Below are positions 26,840-38,127 of a DNA stretch of 64,000 nt, piece by piece (position 1 is the stretch's first letter; each line of letters begins with the position of its first letter). The notes beneath the pieces are model-generated. The model did no database searches, was not told the DNA's origin, and worked only from the letters and a program-made list of their open reading frames with translations. This DNA is from Sphingorhabdus sp. Alg231-15 (GTDB lineage: Bacteria > Pseudomonadota > Alphaproteobacteria > Sphingomonadales > Sphingomonadaceae): the NCBI RefSeq assembly GCF_900149705.1, contig NZ_LT703001.1:1-64000 (forward strand), read 5' to 3'. The position numbers and the translations under genes were made by a program.

Positions 26840-28131
26840 AGCATCTTGCAACAGCTCTCGTTTCTGCCCTTGCTCTGATGGCTAATTCAGCTGGCGCCGA
26901 AACCATCGCCATTACTGGCGGTAAAGTTGTCATCGGCGACGGCAGTGCGCCGATGGATGGAGCAACCGTGGTCCTTCGCAATGGCCGTGTGGTCGCCGCC
27001 GGCACCAACGTCACCGTGCCAGCCAATGCGCGTCGGATTGACGCGTCGGGCAAATGGGTAACGCCGGGTGTTTTCGCCGGTTTCAGCCGGATTGGCCTGA
27101 TTGAGGTCAATGCCGTCCGAGCGACCAACGATACCAATGCGGCCGACTCTGTTTTCTCAGCAGCGCTGGACGTCCAATATGCGGTGAACCCGTTCGCAGC
27201 GCCCGTCGCGGTGAACCGGGCGGCCGGTGTCACCCGTGCGGTGGTATCGCCAAGCACTGCCAAGTCTATCTTTGGCGGCTATGGCGCGATTGTCGATCTC
27301 GGCCAGGACAGCAATCCGATCACCAAGGCGCGCGCTTTTCAGTTTGTCGAACTGGGCGAAACCGGCCATCGCAGGGCAGGGGGCAGCCGTGCGGCAGCCC
27401 ATATAATGTTTCGGGCGATGCTGAACGAAGCACGGACCTATTCCCGCAATCCTTCATTGTTCGACAGCGATCTGATGAAGGCATCGGATGCCAAGGCGCT
27501 ATTACCGGTAATCAATGGTTCCACCCGGCTGCTGGTGCATGTCGAAAGTGCCAATGATATTTTGAAGGTGCTCGATCTCCGCAAGGACTTTCCGTCCCTG
27601 AAACTGGTACTGGTCGGGGTTAATGAAGGCTGGCGTGTTGCCAATGCCATTGCCGCAGCGAAAGTTCCGGTATTGGCTTCTGCTTTGAGTGATTTGCCGT
27701 ACAGCTTTGAAGATCTGGCTGCGACGCAATCCAATATCGGCCGGATGAAGCAGGCCGGGGTCGAAGTTGCAATTGGCATGATCAACGACCGTGATGCCCA
27801 CCAATTACGCTATTCCATGCAATATGCGGGCAATCTCGTGGCGCTGAACAAGGTCCCACGCGCAACCGGTCTGAGCTGGGACGAGGCGTTTGCCGCGATC
27901 AGCTCGAAGCCGGCTGAGATCATGGGCATGGGCGCGCAGCTCGGCTCGCTAAAGGCAGGCCGGAGAGGCGATGTGGTCATCTGGACGGGCGATCCGTTGG
28001 AGCTTTCCACGCGGGTCGAGAGCGTGTTTATCGATGGTGTGGAGCAGTCGCTTACCAACCGTCAGCAACGGCTGCGCGAACGCTATCGCAATCCCGCTCC
28101 CGGCGCATTGCCGAAAGCCTATGATCGGTAG
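26836..28131 (+). CDS. Exported amidohydrolase-like protein lacking the HxH metal motif
   Basis: This 431-residue protein has a Sec signal peptide (MKHLATALVSALALMANSA) and the same fold markers as its upstream partner: ITGGKVVIGDGSAP, SGKWVTPGV, and C-terminal GSLKAGRRGDVVIWTGDPLE. Where the partner has DIHSHLG, this one has AGFSRIG, so the N-terminal metal ligands are gone. Of the second metal region only LLVHVESAND remains, and the HSDD equivalent is MINDRDAH. I infer a non-catalytic or altered-metal subunit partnering the preceding enzyme. ATG 26836 overlaps the upstream stop. The frame is intact, so it is not a pseudogene. Confidence 0.8.
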   Translation: MKHLATALVSALALMANSAGAETIAITGGKVVIGDGSAPMDGATVVLRNGRVVAAGTNVTVPANARRIDASGKWVTPGVFAGFSRIGLIEVNAVRATNDTNAADSVFSAALDVQYAVNPFAAPVAVNRAAGVTRAVVSPSTAKSIFGGYGAIVDLGQDSNPITKARAFQFVELGETGHRRAGGSRAAAHIMFRAMLNEARTYSRNPSLFDSDLMKASDAKALLPVINGSTRLLVHVESANDILKVLDLRKDFPSLKLVLVGVNEGWRVANAIAAAKVPVLASALSDLPYSFEDLAATQSNIGRMKQAGVEVAIGMINDRDAHQLRYSMQYAGNLVALNKVPRATGLSWDEAFAAISSKPAEIMGMGAQLGSLKAGRRGDVVIWTGDPLELSTRVESVFIDGVEQSLTNRQQRLRERYRNPAPGALPKAYDR

Positions 28132-28256
28132 AGCAGCCGGCTCGTCGGGATATTGTGTCTTGATGGCCGAGCCAAAGTTCACACAATTCACACCCCATTT
28201 TAGAGGGACATGAAACGCGCGCAACGAAACCTAAAAACCGATATTCAACACCGAGA

Positions 28257-28306
28257 AAAACCGCAATAACCATGGACTATCAGGGGCCTTGTAGAAAAGC
28301 GGTTTT
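28257..28306. terminator. Possible bidirectional terminator between convergent genes
   Basis: AAAACCGC (28257-28264) and GCGGTTTT (28299-28306) are exact inverted repeats with a 34-base loop, in the 195-base gap between the converging amidohydrolase and aldo/keto reductase genes. The long loop makes this uncertain. I see nothing else in the gap. Confidence 0.3.
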
Positions 28307-28326
28307 GGGTCTGAACTGGTGCGCGT

Positions 28327-29296
<970 letters not shown>

Positions 29297-29319
<23 letters not shown>

Positions 29320-30724
29320 CTTGGGTCTCCGACTCTTGCTTCTCCGCTTGGCGCTTCAGATACCCATATAGCTCTCGTTTGATCTCTGGTGCAAAGAGAT
29401 AAAGGGCTATGACGTTGGGAATGGAGGCTAGGAAGAAGGCACTATCGACGAGATCTATGACCGTTGCTATTTCCAGCAACGCTCCAACGGGTAATATTCC
29501 GATATAGACGACTTTGTATATCATCGCCCGGATTGGCCCTTCGCCAAACAGATATTCATAAGCCTTTTGTCCGTAAAAGCCGACCGAGCATAAGGTACTA
29601 TGCGCGAAGAGCAGCACCGCGATGGTCAACAGCCACGGGAACCAGTCTGAGATTTGTGCAAAAGCGGCGGCTGTTATCCGTATATCCTGATCGACACCCT
29701 GCCATGTGCCCGCAAGAACTATTGCAATAGCGCCGAGTGAACAGATGATAACGGTGTCCAGCATGGGCTCCAGCAAGGCAACGAGGCCTTCCGAGGCAGG
29801 GTCTTTCGTCCGCGCTTGGGAATGGGCGATAGCAGCTGAACCGACACCTGCTTCTGACGAGTAGACGGCGCGTTGCATGCCGATAATAAAAGCACCAATC
29901 AAACCTCCGCCAGCGGCCTGTCCGGAAAAGGCATCGCCGACAATCAAAGCGATGGCGTCGGGAATTTGCGCGAAGTTGAAAGCGATTATAGTCAAAACGC
30001 CGGACAGATAAACTATCGCCATGAGCGGCACCATTATGGATGTAACACGGCCCAGCCATTTGACACCGCCAATGACGACGAGCCCAACGAAAAAGGCCAT
30101 AATGACGCCGAATGTAAGGTTGTTATCGAAATTGGATCGAAACCCGGAAACTTCACTGACAGTCGCAAGGCTTTGGTTTACCTGCACCATGGGTATGGCA
30201 ATAAACATGACAAGGACAGCGTAAATGCCACCAAGGACAAGTCCCAATTTTGGCCATCCTTTTTGCTTGAACCCGTTTTTCAGATTGTACATCGGGCCGC
30301 CCCGCACGGCACCCGATGGATCGACTTCGCGAAACATCAAGGACAAGGTGACTTCCACACATTTCAGCGTCATGGCGAAAAATCCGATTATGAACATCCA
30401 GAATGCTGCTCCCGGTCCGCCAGTAGCAATGGCTATTGCTACTCCAGCGATGTTTCCCAGACCCACAGTCCCAGAAAGCGCTGTCGTCAGTGCAGAAAAC
30501 TGGGAAATTGTCCCGGGCGCATCCGGGTCATCATATTTGCCGCGGACAATCCGGATCGACAGCGGCAATGCGCGGATATTTATAAAACCCATCCACAGCG
30601 TAAAAAGCACCATTGGAATCGCAAGCCAAAGAACGATCCAGGGAATTTCAGCGCCAAAAAATGGTATTTTAGAGAAAACGAGCGTAGCGATACTGCCGAT
30701 CAAGTCGCTTAAAAAATCTATCAT
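29297..30724 (-). CDS. Alanine/glycine:cation symporter (AGCS family)
   Basis: This 475-residue sodium- or proton-coupled amino acid symporter has about ten helices. Family signatures are FSALTTALSGTVGLGNIAGV followed by AIAIATGGPGAAFWM, GGPMYNLKNGF and MQRAVYSSEAGVGSAAIAHS. It starts at ATG 30724 and is divergent from glmM across 98 bases. It overlaps the downstream aldo/keto reductase. I found no glycine riboswitch in its leader. Confidence 0.92.
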
Positions 30725-30822
30725 GTGCGCTTAATCCCCCTTGGACTTCACTGTGCCTAGTGTAAGGTTCGATCAAAACCAAATTCTATTTTAATGTGAC
30801 TAGTTTTATTGATCGGTAGAGT

Positions 30823-32163
30823 ATGACAAAAAATTTCTTTGGGACCGACGGAATACGCGGACTAACCAACCAGCGTCCGATGACCGCTGAAATAGCAATG
30901 AAAGTCGGGCAGGCGGCGGGCCGTCACTTCTTACGGGGCGATCATCGCCACCGGGTTGTTATTGGCAAGGATACCAGACTGTCGGGCTATATGATGGAAA
31001 ATGCCTTGGTCGCAGGATTTACCAGCGTCGGAATGGATGTCGTGCAGGTTGGTCCTATGCCGACACCCGCCGTTGCATTGCTCACGCGCTCGATGCGCGC
31101 GGATCTCGGGGTAATGATCTCTGCCAGTCATAATCCCTATTATGACAATGGGATCAAGCTGTTCGGTCCTGATGGATTCAAACTGTCGGATGAGGATGAA
31201 CTTAAGATTGAGGGGTATCTTTCGGAAGATGCCAAGCTGGCGCCTGCCGAGGATATCGGCCGCGCAAAACGGTTCGAAGACGCACGCGGCCGCTATATTC
31301 ACGCGATCAAGATGTCTCTGCCTGATCACATCCGTCTCGATGGACTGAAGATGGTGGTCGATTGCGCCAATGGTGCCGCTTATCAGGTCGCACCTTCGGC
31401 TTTATGGGAACTGGGTGCGGAAGTGATCACCATTGGTGTCGATCCCAATGGCAAAAATATCAATCACAAATGCGGGTCTACGGATGTTGCAGCGTTGCAA
31501 GAAAGCGTCGTGGCAAGCGGTGCGCATATCGGGATTGCGTTGGATGGTGATGCGGATCGGCTGATTGTGGTCGATGAAAAGGGCAAGATTGTTGATGGTG
31601 ACCAGCTGATGGCGCTGATCGGTTCAAGCTGGAGCCGCAATGGTCTGCTCCGCGGTGACGGGATTGTTGCAACGGTGATGTCGAATCTGGGGCTGGAACG
31701 CTTCCTGGCATCACAGAAACTTGATCTTGTCAGGTCCAAAGTGGGTGACCGCTATGTGCTGGAAGAGATGAAGAAGGGCGGCTTTAATGTCGGCGGCGAG
31801 CAATCGGGCCATATGATCTTGCTGGATCACGGCACAACTGGTGATGGCACAATCGCCGCGTTGCAGGTCTTGCGTGAATTGGTCGAGAGCGGAAAGCCGG
31901 CCAGCGAGCTTTTGCATCTCTTTGATCCAGTCCCGCAATTGCTTAAAAATGTCCGGTATTCCAGCGGAGCCCCGCTGGATCACGAAAGCGTCAAGTCGGT
32001 CATTGCCGAGGCAGAGAAAGAGCTGAACGGCTCCGGTCGGCTGGTCATCCGGGCCTCGGGCACTGAGCCGTTGATACGGGTCATGGCAGAGGGCGATAAT
32101 AGCGACCAGGTCCATCAAGTCGTCGACCGCATCTGCAATGTAGTCGAAGAGGTTGCCGCCTGA
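30823..32163 (+). CDS. glmM: Phosphoglucosamine mutase GlmM
   Basis: This 446-residue enzyme converts glucosamine-6-phosphate to glucosamine-1-phosphate for peptidoglycan and LPS precursors. Visible are FFGTDGIRG at the start, the phosphoserine loop [13 protein letters not shown] with Ser102, the magnesium-binding DGDADR, the sugar-binding GGEQSGHM and the phosphate-binding [13 protein letters not shown]. Length and Ser102 position match the family. It begins a tight operon: the DUF1272 gene starts at its last base. Confidence 0.97.
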   Translation: MTKNFFGTDGIRGLTNQRPMTAEIAMKVGQAAGRHFLRGDHRHRVVIGKDTRLSGYMMENALVAGFTSVGMDVVQVGPMPTPAVALLTRSMRADLGVMISASHNPYYDNGIKLFGPDGFKLSDEDELKIEGYLSEDAKLAPAEDIGRAKRFEDARGRYIHAIKMSLPDHIRLDGLKMVVDCANGAAYQVAPSALWELGAEVITIGVDPNGKNINHKCGSTDVAALQESVVASGAHIGIALDGDADRLIVVDEKGKIVDGDQLMALIGSSWSRNGLLRGDGIVATVMSNLGLERFLASQKLDLVRSKVGDRYVLEEMKKGGFNVGGEQSGHMILLDHGTTGDGTIAALQVLRELVESGKPASELLHLFDPVPQLLKNVRYSSGAPLDHESVKSVIAEAEKELNGSGRLVIRASGTEPLIRVMAEGDNSDQVHQVVDRICNVVEEVAA

Positions 32164-32390
32164 TGCTCGACATGCGCCCCGATTGTGAAAGCTGTGGCAA
32201 GGATTTGCCCGCTGATCTGAGCGGCGCGCATATCTGTTCATTCGAATGCACTTTTTGTGATGAATGCAATGCGACCAGTCATAACGGCACATGCCCGAAT
32301 TGCGGTGGTATCTTGCTCCTCAGGCCGACACGTTCAACCGAACTGCTTCAGAAATTTCCGGCCTCTACGGAGCGCAAATATAAGGGATGA
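32163..32390 (+). CDS. DUF1272 zinc-ribbon-like small protein
   Basis: This 75-residue protein has eight cysteines in four CxxC-like pairs (Cys8/11, 25/29, 32/35, 44/47), the layout of DUF1272: MRPDCESCGKDLP, ICSFECTFC, CPNCGG. Zinc binding is very likely. The function is unknown. Its start shares a base with the glmM stop, and its end overlaps the next small gene by ATGA. Confidence 0.85.
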   Translation: MLDMRPDCESCGKDLPADLSGAHICSFECTFCDECNATSHNGTCPNCGGILLLRPTRSTELLQKFPASTERKYKG

Positions 32391-32575
32391 TCATGGGTGT
32401 GATATTTCTGGCTATCGTCGTAATGATATTATTTATTCCGATTGCGGTCGGATTGATGATATTTTTTATTGCGCCGGATTGGTTCCAGGCCAATCGCAAT
32501 GCTGTAATTATAGGCGTGGGCATTGCTGACTTTCTGATGTTCGCGGCGATAGCCGTTCTGTTCCTGGCTGTATGA
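32387..32575 (+). CDS. Small two-helix membrane protein
   Basis: This is a 62-residue, very hydrophobic protein with two predicted helices (residues 3-27 and 39-61) linked by a short polar loop (PDWFQANRN). It overlaps both neighbours by four bases (ATGA at each end), so it is embedded in the glmM operon. I know no family name for it. Its tight coupling argues that it is really translated. Confidence 0.65.
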   Translation: MIMGVIFLAIVVMILFIPIAVGLMIFFIAPDWFQANRNAVIIGVGIADFLMFAAIAVLFLAV

Positions 32576-33324
32576 CGGCCAATTGCCCGCGTGTCCTGTC
32601 CATAGCCGGTTCCGACAGCGGCGGCGGGGCAGGGATTCAGGCGGATATCCGTACGATCACCAATCTGGGTGGTCATGCGATGACCGCGATAACCGCTGTA
32701 ACAGCCCAGAATAGTGCGGGTGTCACGGCGGTGGAGCTGATGACGCCTGATATGGTGCTGGCCCAGATATGGGCGGTGATGGACGATTTCGGCGCAGATG
32801 CGATCAAGATCGGCATGTTGGGATCGCCGGAAATTGCGTTGGCCGTTGCCAGTTTCTTGAAATCTCTGCGCAACACACCGATTATCTTCGACCCGGTGAT
32901 GGTGGCGACCAGCGGCGCGACACTGGCAGATGATCGCACCGTAACAGCCTTCCAGAAAATCATTCCGCTAAGCAGCCTGGTTACGCCCAATCTCGATGAA
33001 ATGGAGCGGCTGGGAGGGGAAGAAGATCTTTCCCGCTATGATGTGCCGTTTCTCGTCAAAGGTGGCCATGGCCAAGAGGATATGCTGATCGACCGGCTTG
33101 TGGGCCCCGATGGCGAACTGGAACGCTGGGAAGGGCGCCGGATTGATACACGGCACAGCCATGGCACCGGCTGTACCCTGTCGGCTGCGATTGCCACTTA
33201 TCTTGCCGGTGGTGACAGCTTAAGCATCGCGATTGGCAAAGCGCGCAACTATGTAAGAGCCAGTCTCGAAGCTGCACCAGGCTATGGCGCAGGACATGGT
33301 CCTATGGGTGTACCGAAAGCATGA
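32572..33324 (+). CDS. thiD: Hydroxymethylpyrimidine/phosphomethylpyrimidine kinase ThiD
   Basis: This 250-residue ribokinase-fold enzyme phosphorylates HMP and HMP-P in thiamine synthesis. Signatures are [20 protein letters not shown] at the N-terminus, [34 protein letters not shown] and the anion hole/catalytic [16 protein letters not shown]. It overlaps the neighbours on both sides by ATGA. No TPP riboswitch is visible, as expected for an internal operon gene. Confidence 0.95.
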   Translation: MTANCPRVLSIAGSDSGGGAGIQADIRTITNLGGHAMTAITAVTAQNSAGVTAVELMTPDMVLAQIWAVMDDFGADAIKIGMLGSPEIALAVASFLKSLRNTPIIFDPVMVATSGATLADDRTVTAFQKIIPLSSLVTPNLDEMERLGGEEDLSRYDVPFLVKGGHGQEDMLIDRLVGPDGELERWEGRRIDTRHSHGTGCTLSAAIATYLAGGDSLSIAIGKARNYVRASLEAAPGYGAGHGPMGVPKA

Positions 33325-33890
33325 CGACGCAAATCATTGCCGGTATTGATGAGGCGGGCAGGGGGCCGCTTGCTGGGCCGGTGGTCGCGGCAGCGGTGAT
33401 TTTGCCCGATGGCCACAAGATCCAGGAGCTCGATGACAGCAAGAAACTCACCGCGAAAAAGCGGGCGATGCTTGAAACCGAAATACTAGAAAAAACTATA
33501 TATAATATAGCACTATGCGATCAATCTGAGATTGATTCTATCAATATATTGCAGGCAACCATGACCGCGATGACACGCGCTGCGGAAGGATTATCGCAAG
33601 AGCCAGATCATATCTTGGTCGACGGCAATCGCTTGCCCCAATGGAGCTTTCAGGCCCAAGCCGTGATCGGCGGAGATGCCATCCATCCGTGTATTTCAGC
33701 AGCCTCGATTCTGGCCAAGGAATATCGCGATCGCATGATGATCGCTGCGGCGGAGAAATATCCCGAATATGGTTGGGAACGGAATAAGGGCTATGGAACA
33801 GCAGAGCATATGGCGGCGCTCAGAAAATATGGACCGACGCCATTGCATCGCAAAAGCTTTGCACCCGTGGCGCAGTTTTCCTTGCTTTAG
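33321..33890 (+). CDS. rnhB: Ribonuclease HII
   Basis: This 189-residue RNase HII removes RNA from RNA-DNA hybrids. The catalytic [13 protein letters not shown] (Asp10, Glu11) and [11 protein letters not shown] are visible, as are [24 protein letters not shown] and [11 protein letters not shown]. The start overlaps thiD by four bases. The stop TAG shares bases with the convergent desaturase stop (33887-33890). A short A/T-rich patch (about 33480-33550) breaks the otherwise moderate-GC coding sequence. Confidence 0.95.
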   Translation: MTTQIIAGIDEAGRGPLAGPVVAAAVILPDGHKIQELDDSKKLTAKKRAMLETEILEKTIYNIALCDQSEIDSINILQATMTAMTRAAEGLSQEPDHILVDGNRLPQWSFQAQAVIGGDAIHPCISAASILAKEYRDRMMIAAAEKYPEYGWERNKGYGTAEHMAALRKYGPTPLHRKSFAPVAQFSLL

Positions 33891-34966
33891 GCGGCTTGTT
33901 TTCCGCTTGTCGCGGGTTTTTCCTGCACCCACTCGCCATTATCATTCTTGGTATAGCGCGGCGCCCATTTAACGTTCCAGACCAGTCCCATTTTTTCCCA
34001 CATGCGGATGATACTGGCGCAGAGATCAAATTCCCACCAGACCACACCAGAGGTCGCCGAACGCGGGTGCTGATGATGGTTGTTATGCCAGCCATCCCCC
34101 ATGGTCAGAATGTTGATCAGCAGGTTATTCTTCGCTGTGCCATGGTCATGAAAGCGCTGCGTGCCGAAAAGATGGCAGATGCTGTTTACGCTTTGCAACA
34201 CCGTTAGCACGACAAAAATCCGCAACAATCCAGCGATCAAAATCGTCCCGATAATGGCTTCGGGGCCAGCAAAGGCCAGCGCCCATAGGGTTGGGAAAAC
34301 AATGGCGGAAACAAAGTACCAGAACCAGCGTGTGCGATGCGCGAACATCACAATCTCGTCATCAACCAGGCCCTTGCCATAAATACTGAGATCGGTCGTC
34401 GTGCGGTCAAACAGCCAGCCGACATGGCTGTGATGGAATTTTGCAAAACCTTTTAAGGGTTTGCCATAGCCGTCAAAATGCGGGCTGTGGGCGTCTCCGA
34501 CTTTGTCTGTCATCGCGTGATGGCGGCGGTGATTGGCTGCCCAGTGCAGCGCAGAGCCTTGCGCCGCCGACTGGGTCAATATCGCAATGAATATGCCCAT
34601 CGGCTTGGATGTTTCAAAGGCGCGGTGCGAGAAATAGCGGTGATAGCCGACGATACAGCCAACCATCGAGAGGAAATAGCCGACCAGAAAAGCCGACCAT
34701 TCCACCCAACCGGATCCATATGCGAACATCCAGTATATCGCTGCGATCGAGCCGCCGATTTTGGTGGTCGACAAAATCGCATGTTCGCGGAGCTTGGCCT
34801 TAGCGGCCCTGCCTCCAAATTTCGCCCCAAAAGGTACGGTTATCGAAGTATCTTCAGTCTTGAGGAGTTCGGTTTCGCTTACGCTGGCTGTTGCCTCGAA
34901 GAGATTTTTTTCAGCCTGTGCTTGGCCAGTCTCGGTTAAATTCTCAACATTGGTGTCGATTGTCAT
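33887..34966 (-). CDS. Acyl-CoA/fatty acid desaturase
   Basis: This 359-residue membrane di-iron desaturase of the delta-9 type has three histidine boxes: HRYFSH, HRRHH and HNNHH. Pairs of helices flank them. It probably introduces a double bond into acyl-CoA or membrane lipids at the inner membrane. ATG 34966 is chosen; a further ATG at 34996 and a longer frame to 35044 exist but precede a non-conserved tail. It is tail-to-tail overlapped with rnhB. Confidence 0.9.
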   Translation of the reverse strand: MTIDTNVENLTETGQAQAEKNLFEATASVSETELLKTEDTSITVPFGAKFGGRAAKAKLREHAILSTTKIGGSIAAIYWMFAYGSGWVEWSAFLVGYFLSMVGCIVGYHRYFSHRAFETSKPMGIFIAILTQSAAQGSALHWAANHRRHHAMTDKVGDAHSPHFDGYGKPLKGFAKFHHSHVGWLFDRTTTDLSIYGKGLVDDEIVMFAHRTRWFWYFVSAIVFPTLWALAFAGPEAIIGTILIAGLLRIFVVLTVLQSVNSICHLFGTQRFHDHGTAKNNLLINILTMGDGWHNNHHQHPRSATSGVVWWEFDLCASIIRMWEKMGLVWNVKWAPRYTKNDNGEWVQEKPATSGKQAA

Positions 34967-35130
34967 TACGCGCCCCGTACGATCAAATGCCAGCATCCGC
35001 TGAAATACTGGGCAGACATAACCATATTCTGCGAAATCCGGCAATCAAGTTAACCAATGCGCAACCAAAATTGGCGGTTAGTCTTTGTGAAATACGAAAA
35101 TTTTATTTTGTCCAAATTGGGTCGACAAGC

Positions 35131-36479
<1,349 letters not shown>

Positions 36480-36489
36480 GAAAACGGAC

Positions 36490-37608
36490 ATGGTGGATGC
36501 TGTCGGCCCGGATGCAAAACTCTATCTGAAGCCTGTTGGGTTTCTCGACAGCCCACAATATTTTGATGACCAGAATAAACATTTAAACAATAGTTTAATA
36601 TGGTTTTCTCAGATTGAATATACGATATTTGATGGCGATGGACCGGCGATCAGAAACCTCGTTCCGGTGGAACAGTGGGACAAGATTGCATCGCAATTGC
36701 CGGAACCCTTGCAAGAACGCGCTGCGGTTCTGATTGCCAATCTCGCCAAGGACCATGCGCCACTGCAATGTGGCGACCGGGTGCTTCGTTTTGATCAACC
36801 CCATGTGATGGGTATCCTCAACATGACGCCGGACAGTTTCTCCGATGGCGGCAAACATGAGGGCGACCCACAAATCGCGGCGGATGCCGGTTTTAATATG
36901 GCGACAGCAGGGGCATCGATCATCGACATAGGTGGCGAGTCAACGCGCCCGGGTGCCGAGGCCGTATGGGAAGGCGATGAGATCAAACGGGTTGTGCCGG
37001 TGATTGAGAAACTCACGCAATGTGGTGCAGCCTTGTCGATCGACACGCGCAAGGCAGCGGTGATGGAGGCTGCAATTGCAGCGGGCGCGCATATTATCAA
37101 TGATGTATCGGCGCTGCTGCATGACAAACGCGCGTTGGAAGTGGCTGGCGTGTCGGGCAGGCCAGTGGTGCTGATGCACGCCCCATCAAGTGGCAAGGAT
37201 CCGCATAAGGGTAACGGTTATGGAAATGTCGTTACCGATACATTTGACTGGCTGGAACAGCGTATTTCTGATGTTGTTGAAGCAGGTTTTGAACGGGAGA
37301 AAATTATCGTCGATCCCGGTCTTGGTTTCGGTAAGTCACTGTCCGACAATCTGGCATTGATGAACAATATCGCGGTGTTCCACGCCCTGGGGCAACCTTT
37401 GCTTATCGGTGCCAGCCGCAAGCGAATGATCGGGGCGTTGTCCAAGGAAGCGCCGGTGGATGAACGGCTTGGTGGTTCGATTGCCTTTGCACATCACGCG
37501 ATCCAGCAGGGCGCACAGATTGTGCGAGTGCATGATGTGCCAGAAACTGTTCAGGCGGCGCAAATCTGGCGCGGTATGCGTGATGCCGGAGTGACGGCGC
37601 GGGTTTAA
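36490..37608 (+). CDS. folP: Dihydropteroate synthase
   Basis: This is a 372-residue folate-pathway enzyme. The synthase core starts near residue 98 with RFDQPHVMGILNMTPDSFSD, then IIDIGGESTRPGAE, SIDTRKAAVMEAA, HIINDVSAL and DPGLGFGKSLSDNL, and GASRKRMIGAL. The roughly 98-residue N-terminal extension (with WFSQIEYTIF and PLQERAAVLIANLAKDH) is outside the usual domain and its role is unknown. It is 10 bases downstream of ccrM, so likely co-transcribed. Confidence 0.93.
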   Translation: MVDAVGPDAKLYLKPVGFLDSPQYFDDQNKHLNNSLIWFSQIEYTIFDGDGPAIRNLVPVEQWDKIASQLPEPLQERAAVLIANLAKDHAPLQCGDRVLRFDQPHVMGILNMTPDSFSDGGKHEGDPQIAADAGFNMATAGASIIDIGGESTRPGAEAVWEGDEIKRVVPVIEKLTQCGAALSIDTRKAAVMEAAIAAGAHIINDVSALLHDKRALEVAGVSGRPVVLMHAPSSGKDPHKGNGYGNVVTDTFDWLEQRISDVVEAGFEREKIIVDPGLGFGKSLSDNLALMNNIAVFHALGQPLLIGASRKRMIGALSKEAPVDERLGGSIAFAHHAIQQGAQIVRVHDVPETVQAAQIWRGMRDAGVTARV

Positions 37609-37657
37609 ACCAACTGGTCGGCGCTATCTTACAAGCAAGCTAGAGAAAAGCCTCGAT

Positions 37658-38113
37658 CTAGAGATCTCCGGCCGCTTCCTTGATGGCGCGGCGTATGCTC
37701 ATATAAGTGGCACAGCGGCAGATATTCCCGCTCATCGCTGCATCGATATCCTCATCGCTTGGGTTGGAGTTTTCATCCAGCAATGCCGTTGCCGCCATGA
37801 TCTGGCCTGACTGGCAATAGCCACATTGCGGTACGTCATTTTTAATCCACGCCGAACGGATCGCGTCTGCTGCGCCGCCCGTCACCCCTTCGATGGTTGT
37901 GATTTTTGAACCTTCCAGCGTGTCGTGCGGGGTAATACAGGCACGGGTTGGTGCATCATCAACATGGACCGTACATGCGCCGCATTGCGCAATACCGCAG
38001 CCAAATTTGGTCCCGGTCATTTTCAGATGATCACGCAAAACCCAGAGCAGCGGCGTGCCGGCAGCCGCATCCACGGTTTCGTCTTTTCCATTGATATTAA
38101 GTGTTATGGTCAT
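37658..38113 (-). CDS. 2Fe-2S subunit of a molybdenum hydroxylase (IorA-like)
   Basis: This 151-residue electron-transfer subunit has two [2Fe-2S] motifs: the plant-ferredoxin type CGIAQCGACTVHVDD with a fourth Cys in TRAC, and the helical CGYCQSGQIMAATALL with CRCATY. This is the small-subunit layout of isoquinoline 1-oxidoreductase/aldehyde oxidases. It follows the large subunit after 14 bases. No cytochrome c subunit is visible beside it, so the electron acceptor is unclear. Confidence 0.9.
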   Translation of the reverse strand: MTITLNINGKDETVDAAAGTPLLWVLRDHLKMTGTKFGCGIAQCGACTVHVDDAPTRACITPHDTLEGSKITTIEGVTGGAADAIRSAWIKNDVPQCGYCQSGQIMAATALLDENSNPSDEDIDAAMSGNICRCATYMSIRRAIKEAAGDL

Positions 38114-38127
38114 GACCTGTTCCTGAC

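Noticed and set aside
28132-28326. Hidden gene in the 195-base gap between the amidohydrolase and aldo/keto reductase
   Set aside because: Only short frames without ribosome sites are present; a loose inverted repeat is the only structure.
30725-30822. Glycine riboswitch in the leader of the AGCS symporter
   Set aside because: The 98-base leader is too short and lacks the aptamer's conserved stems and purine-rich cores.
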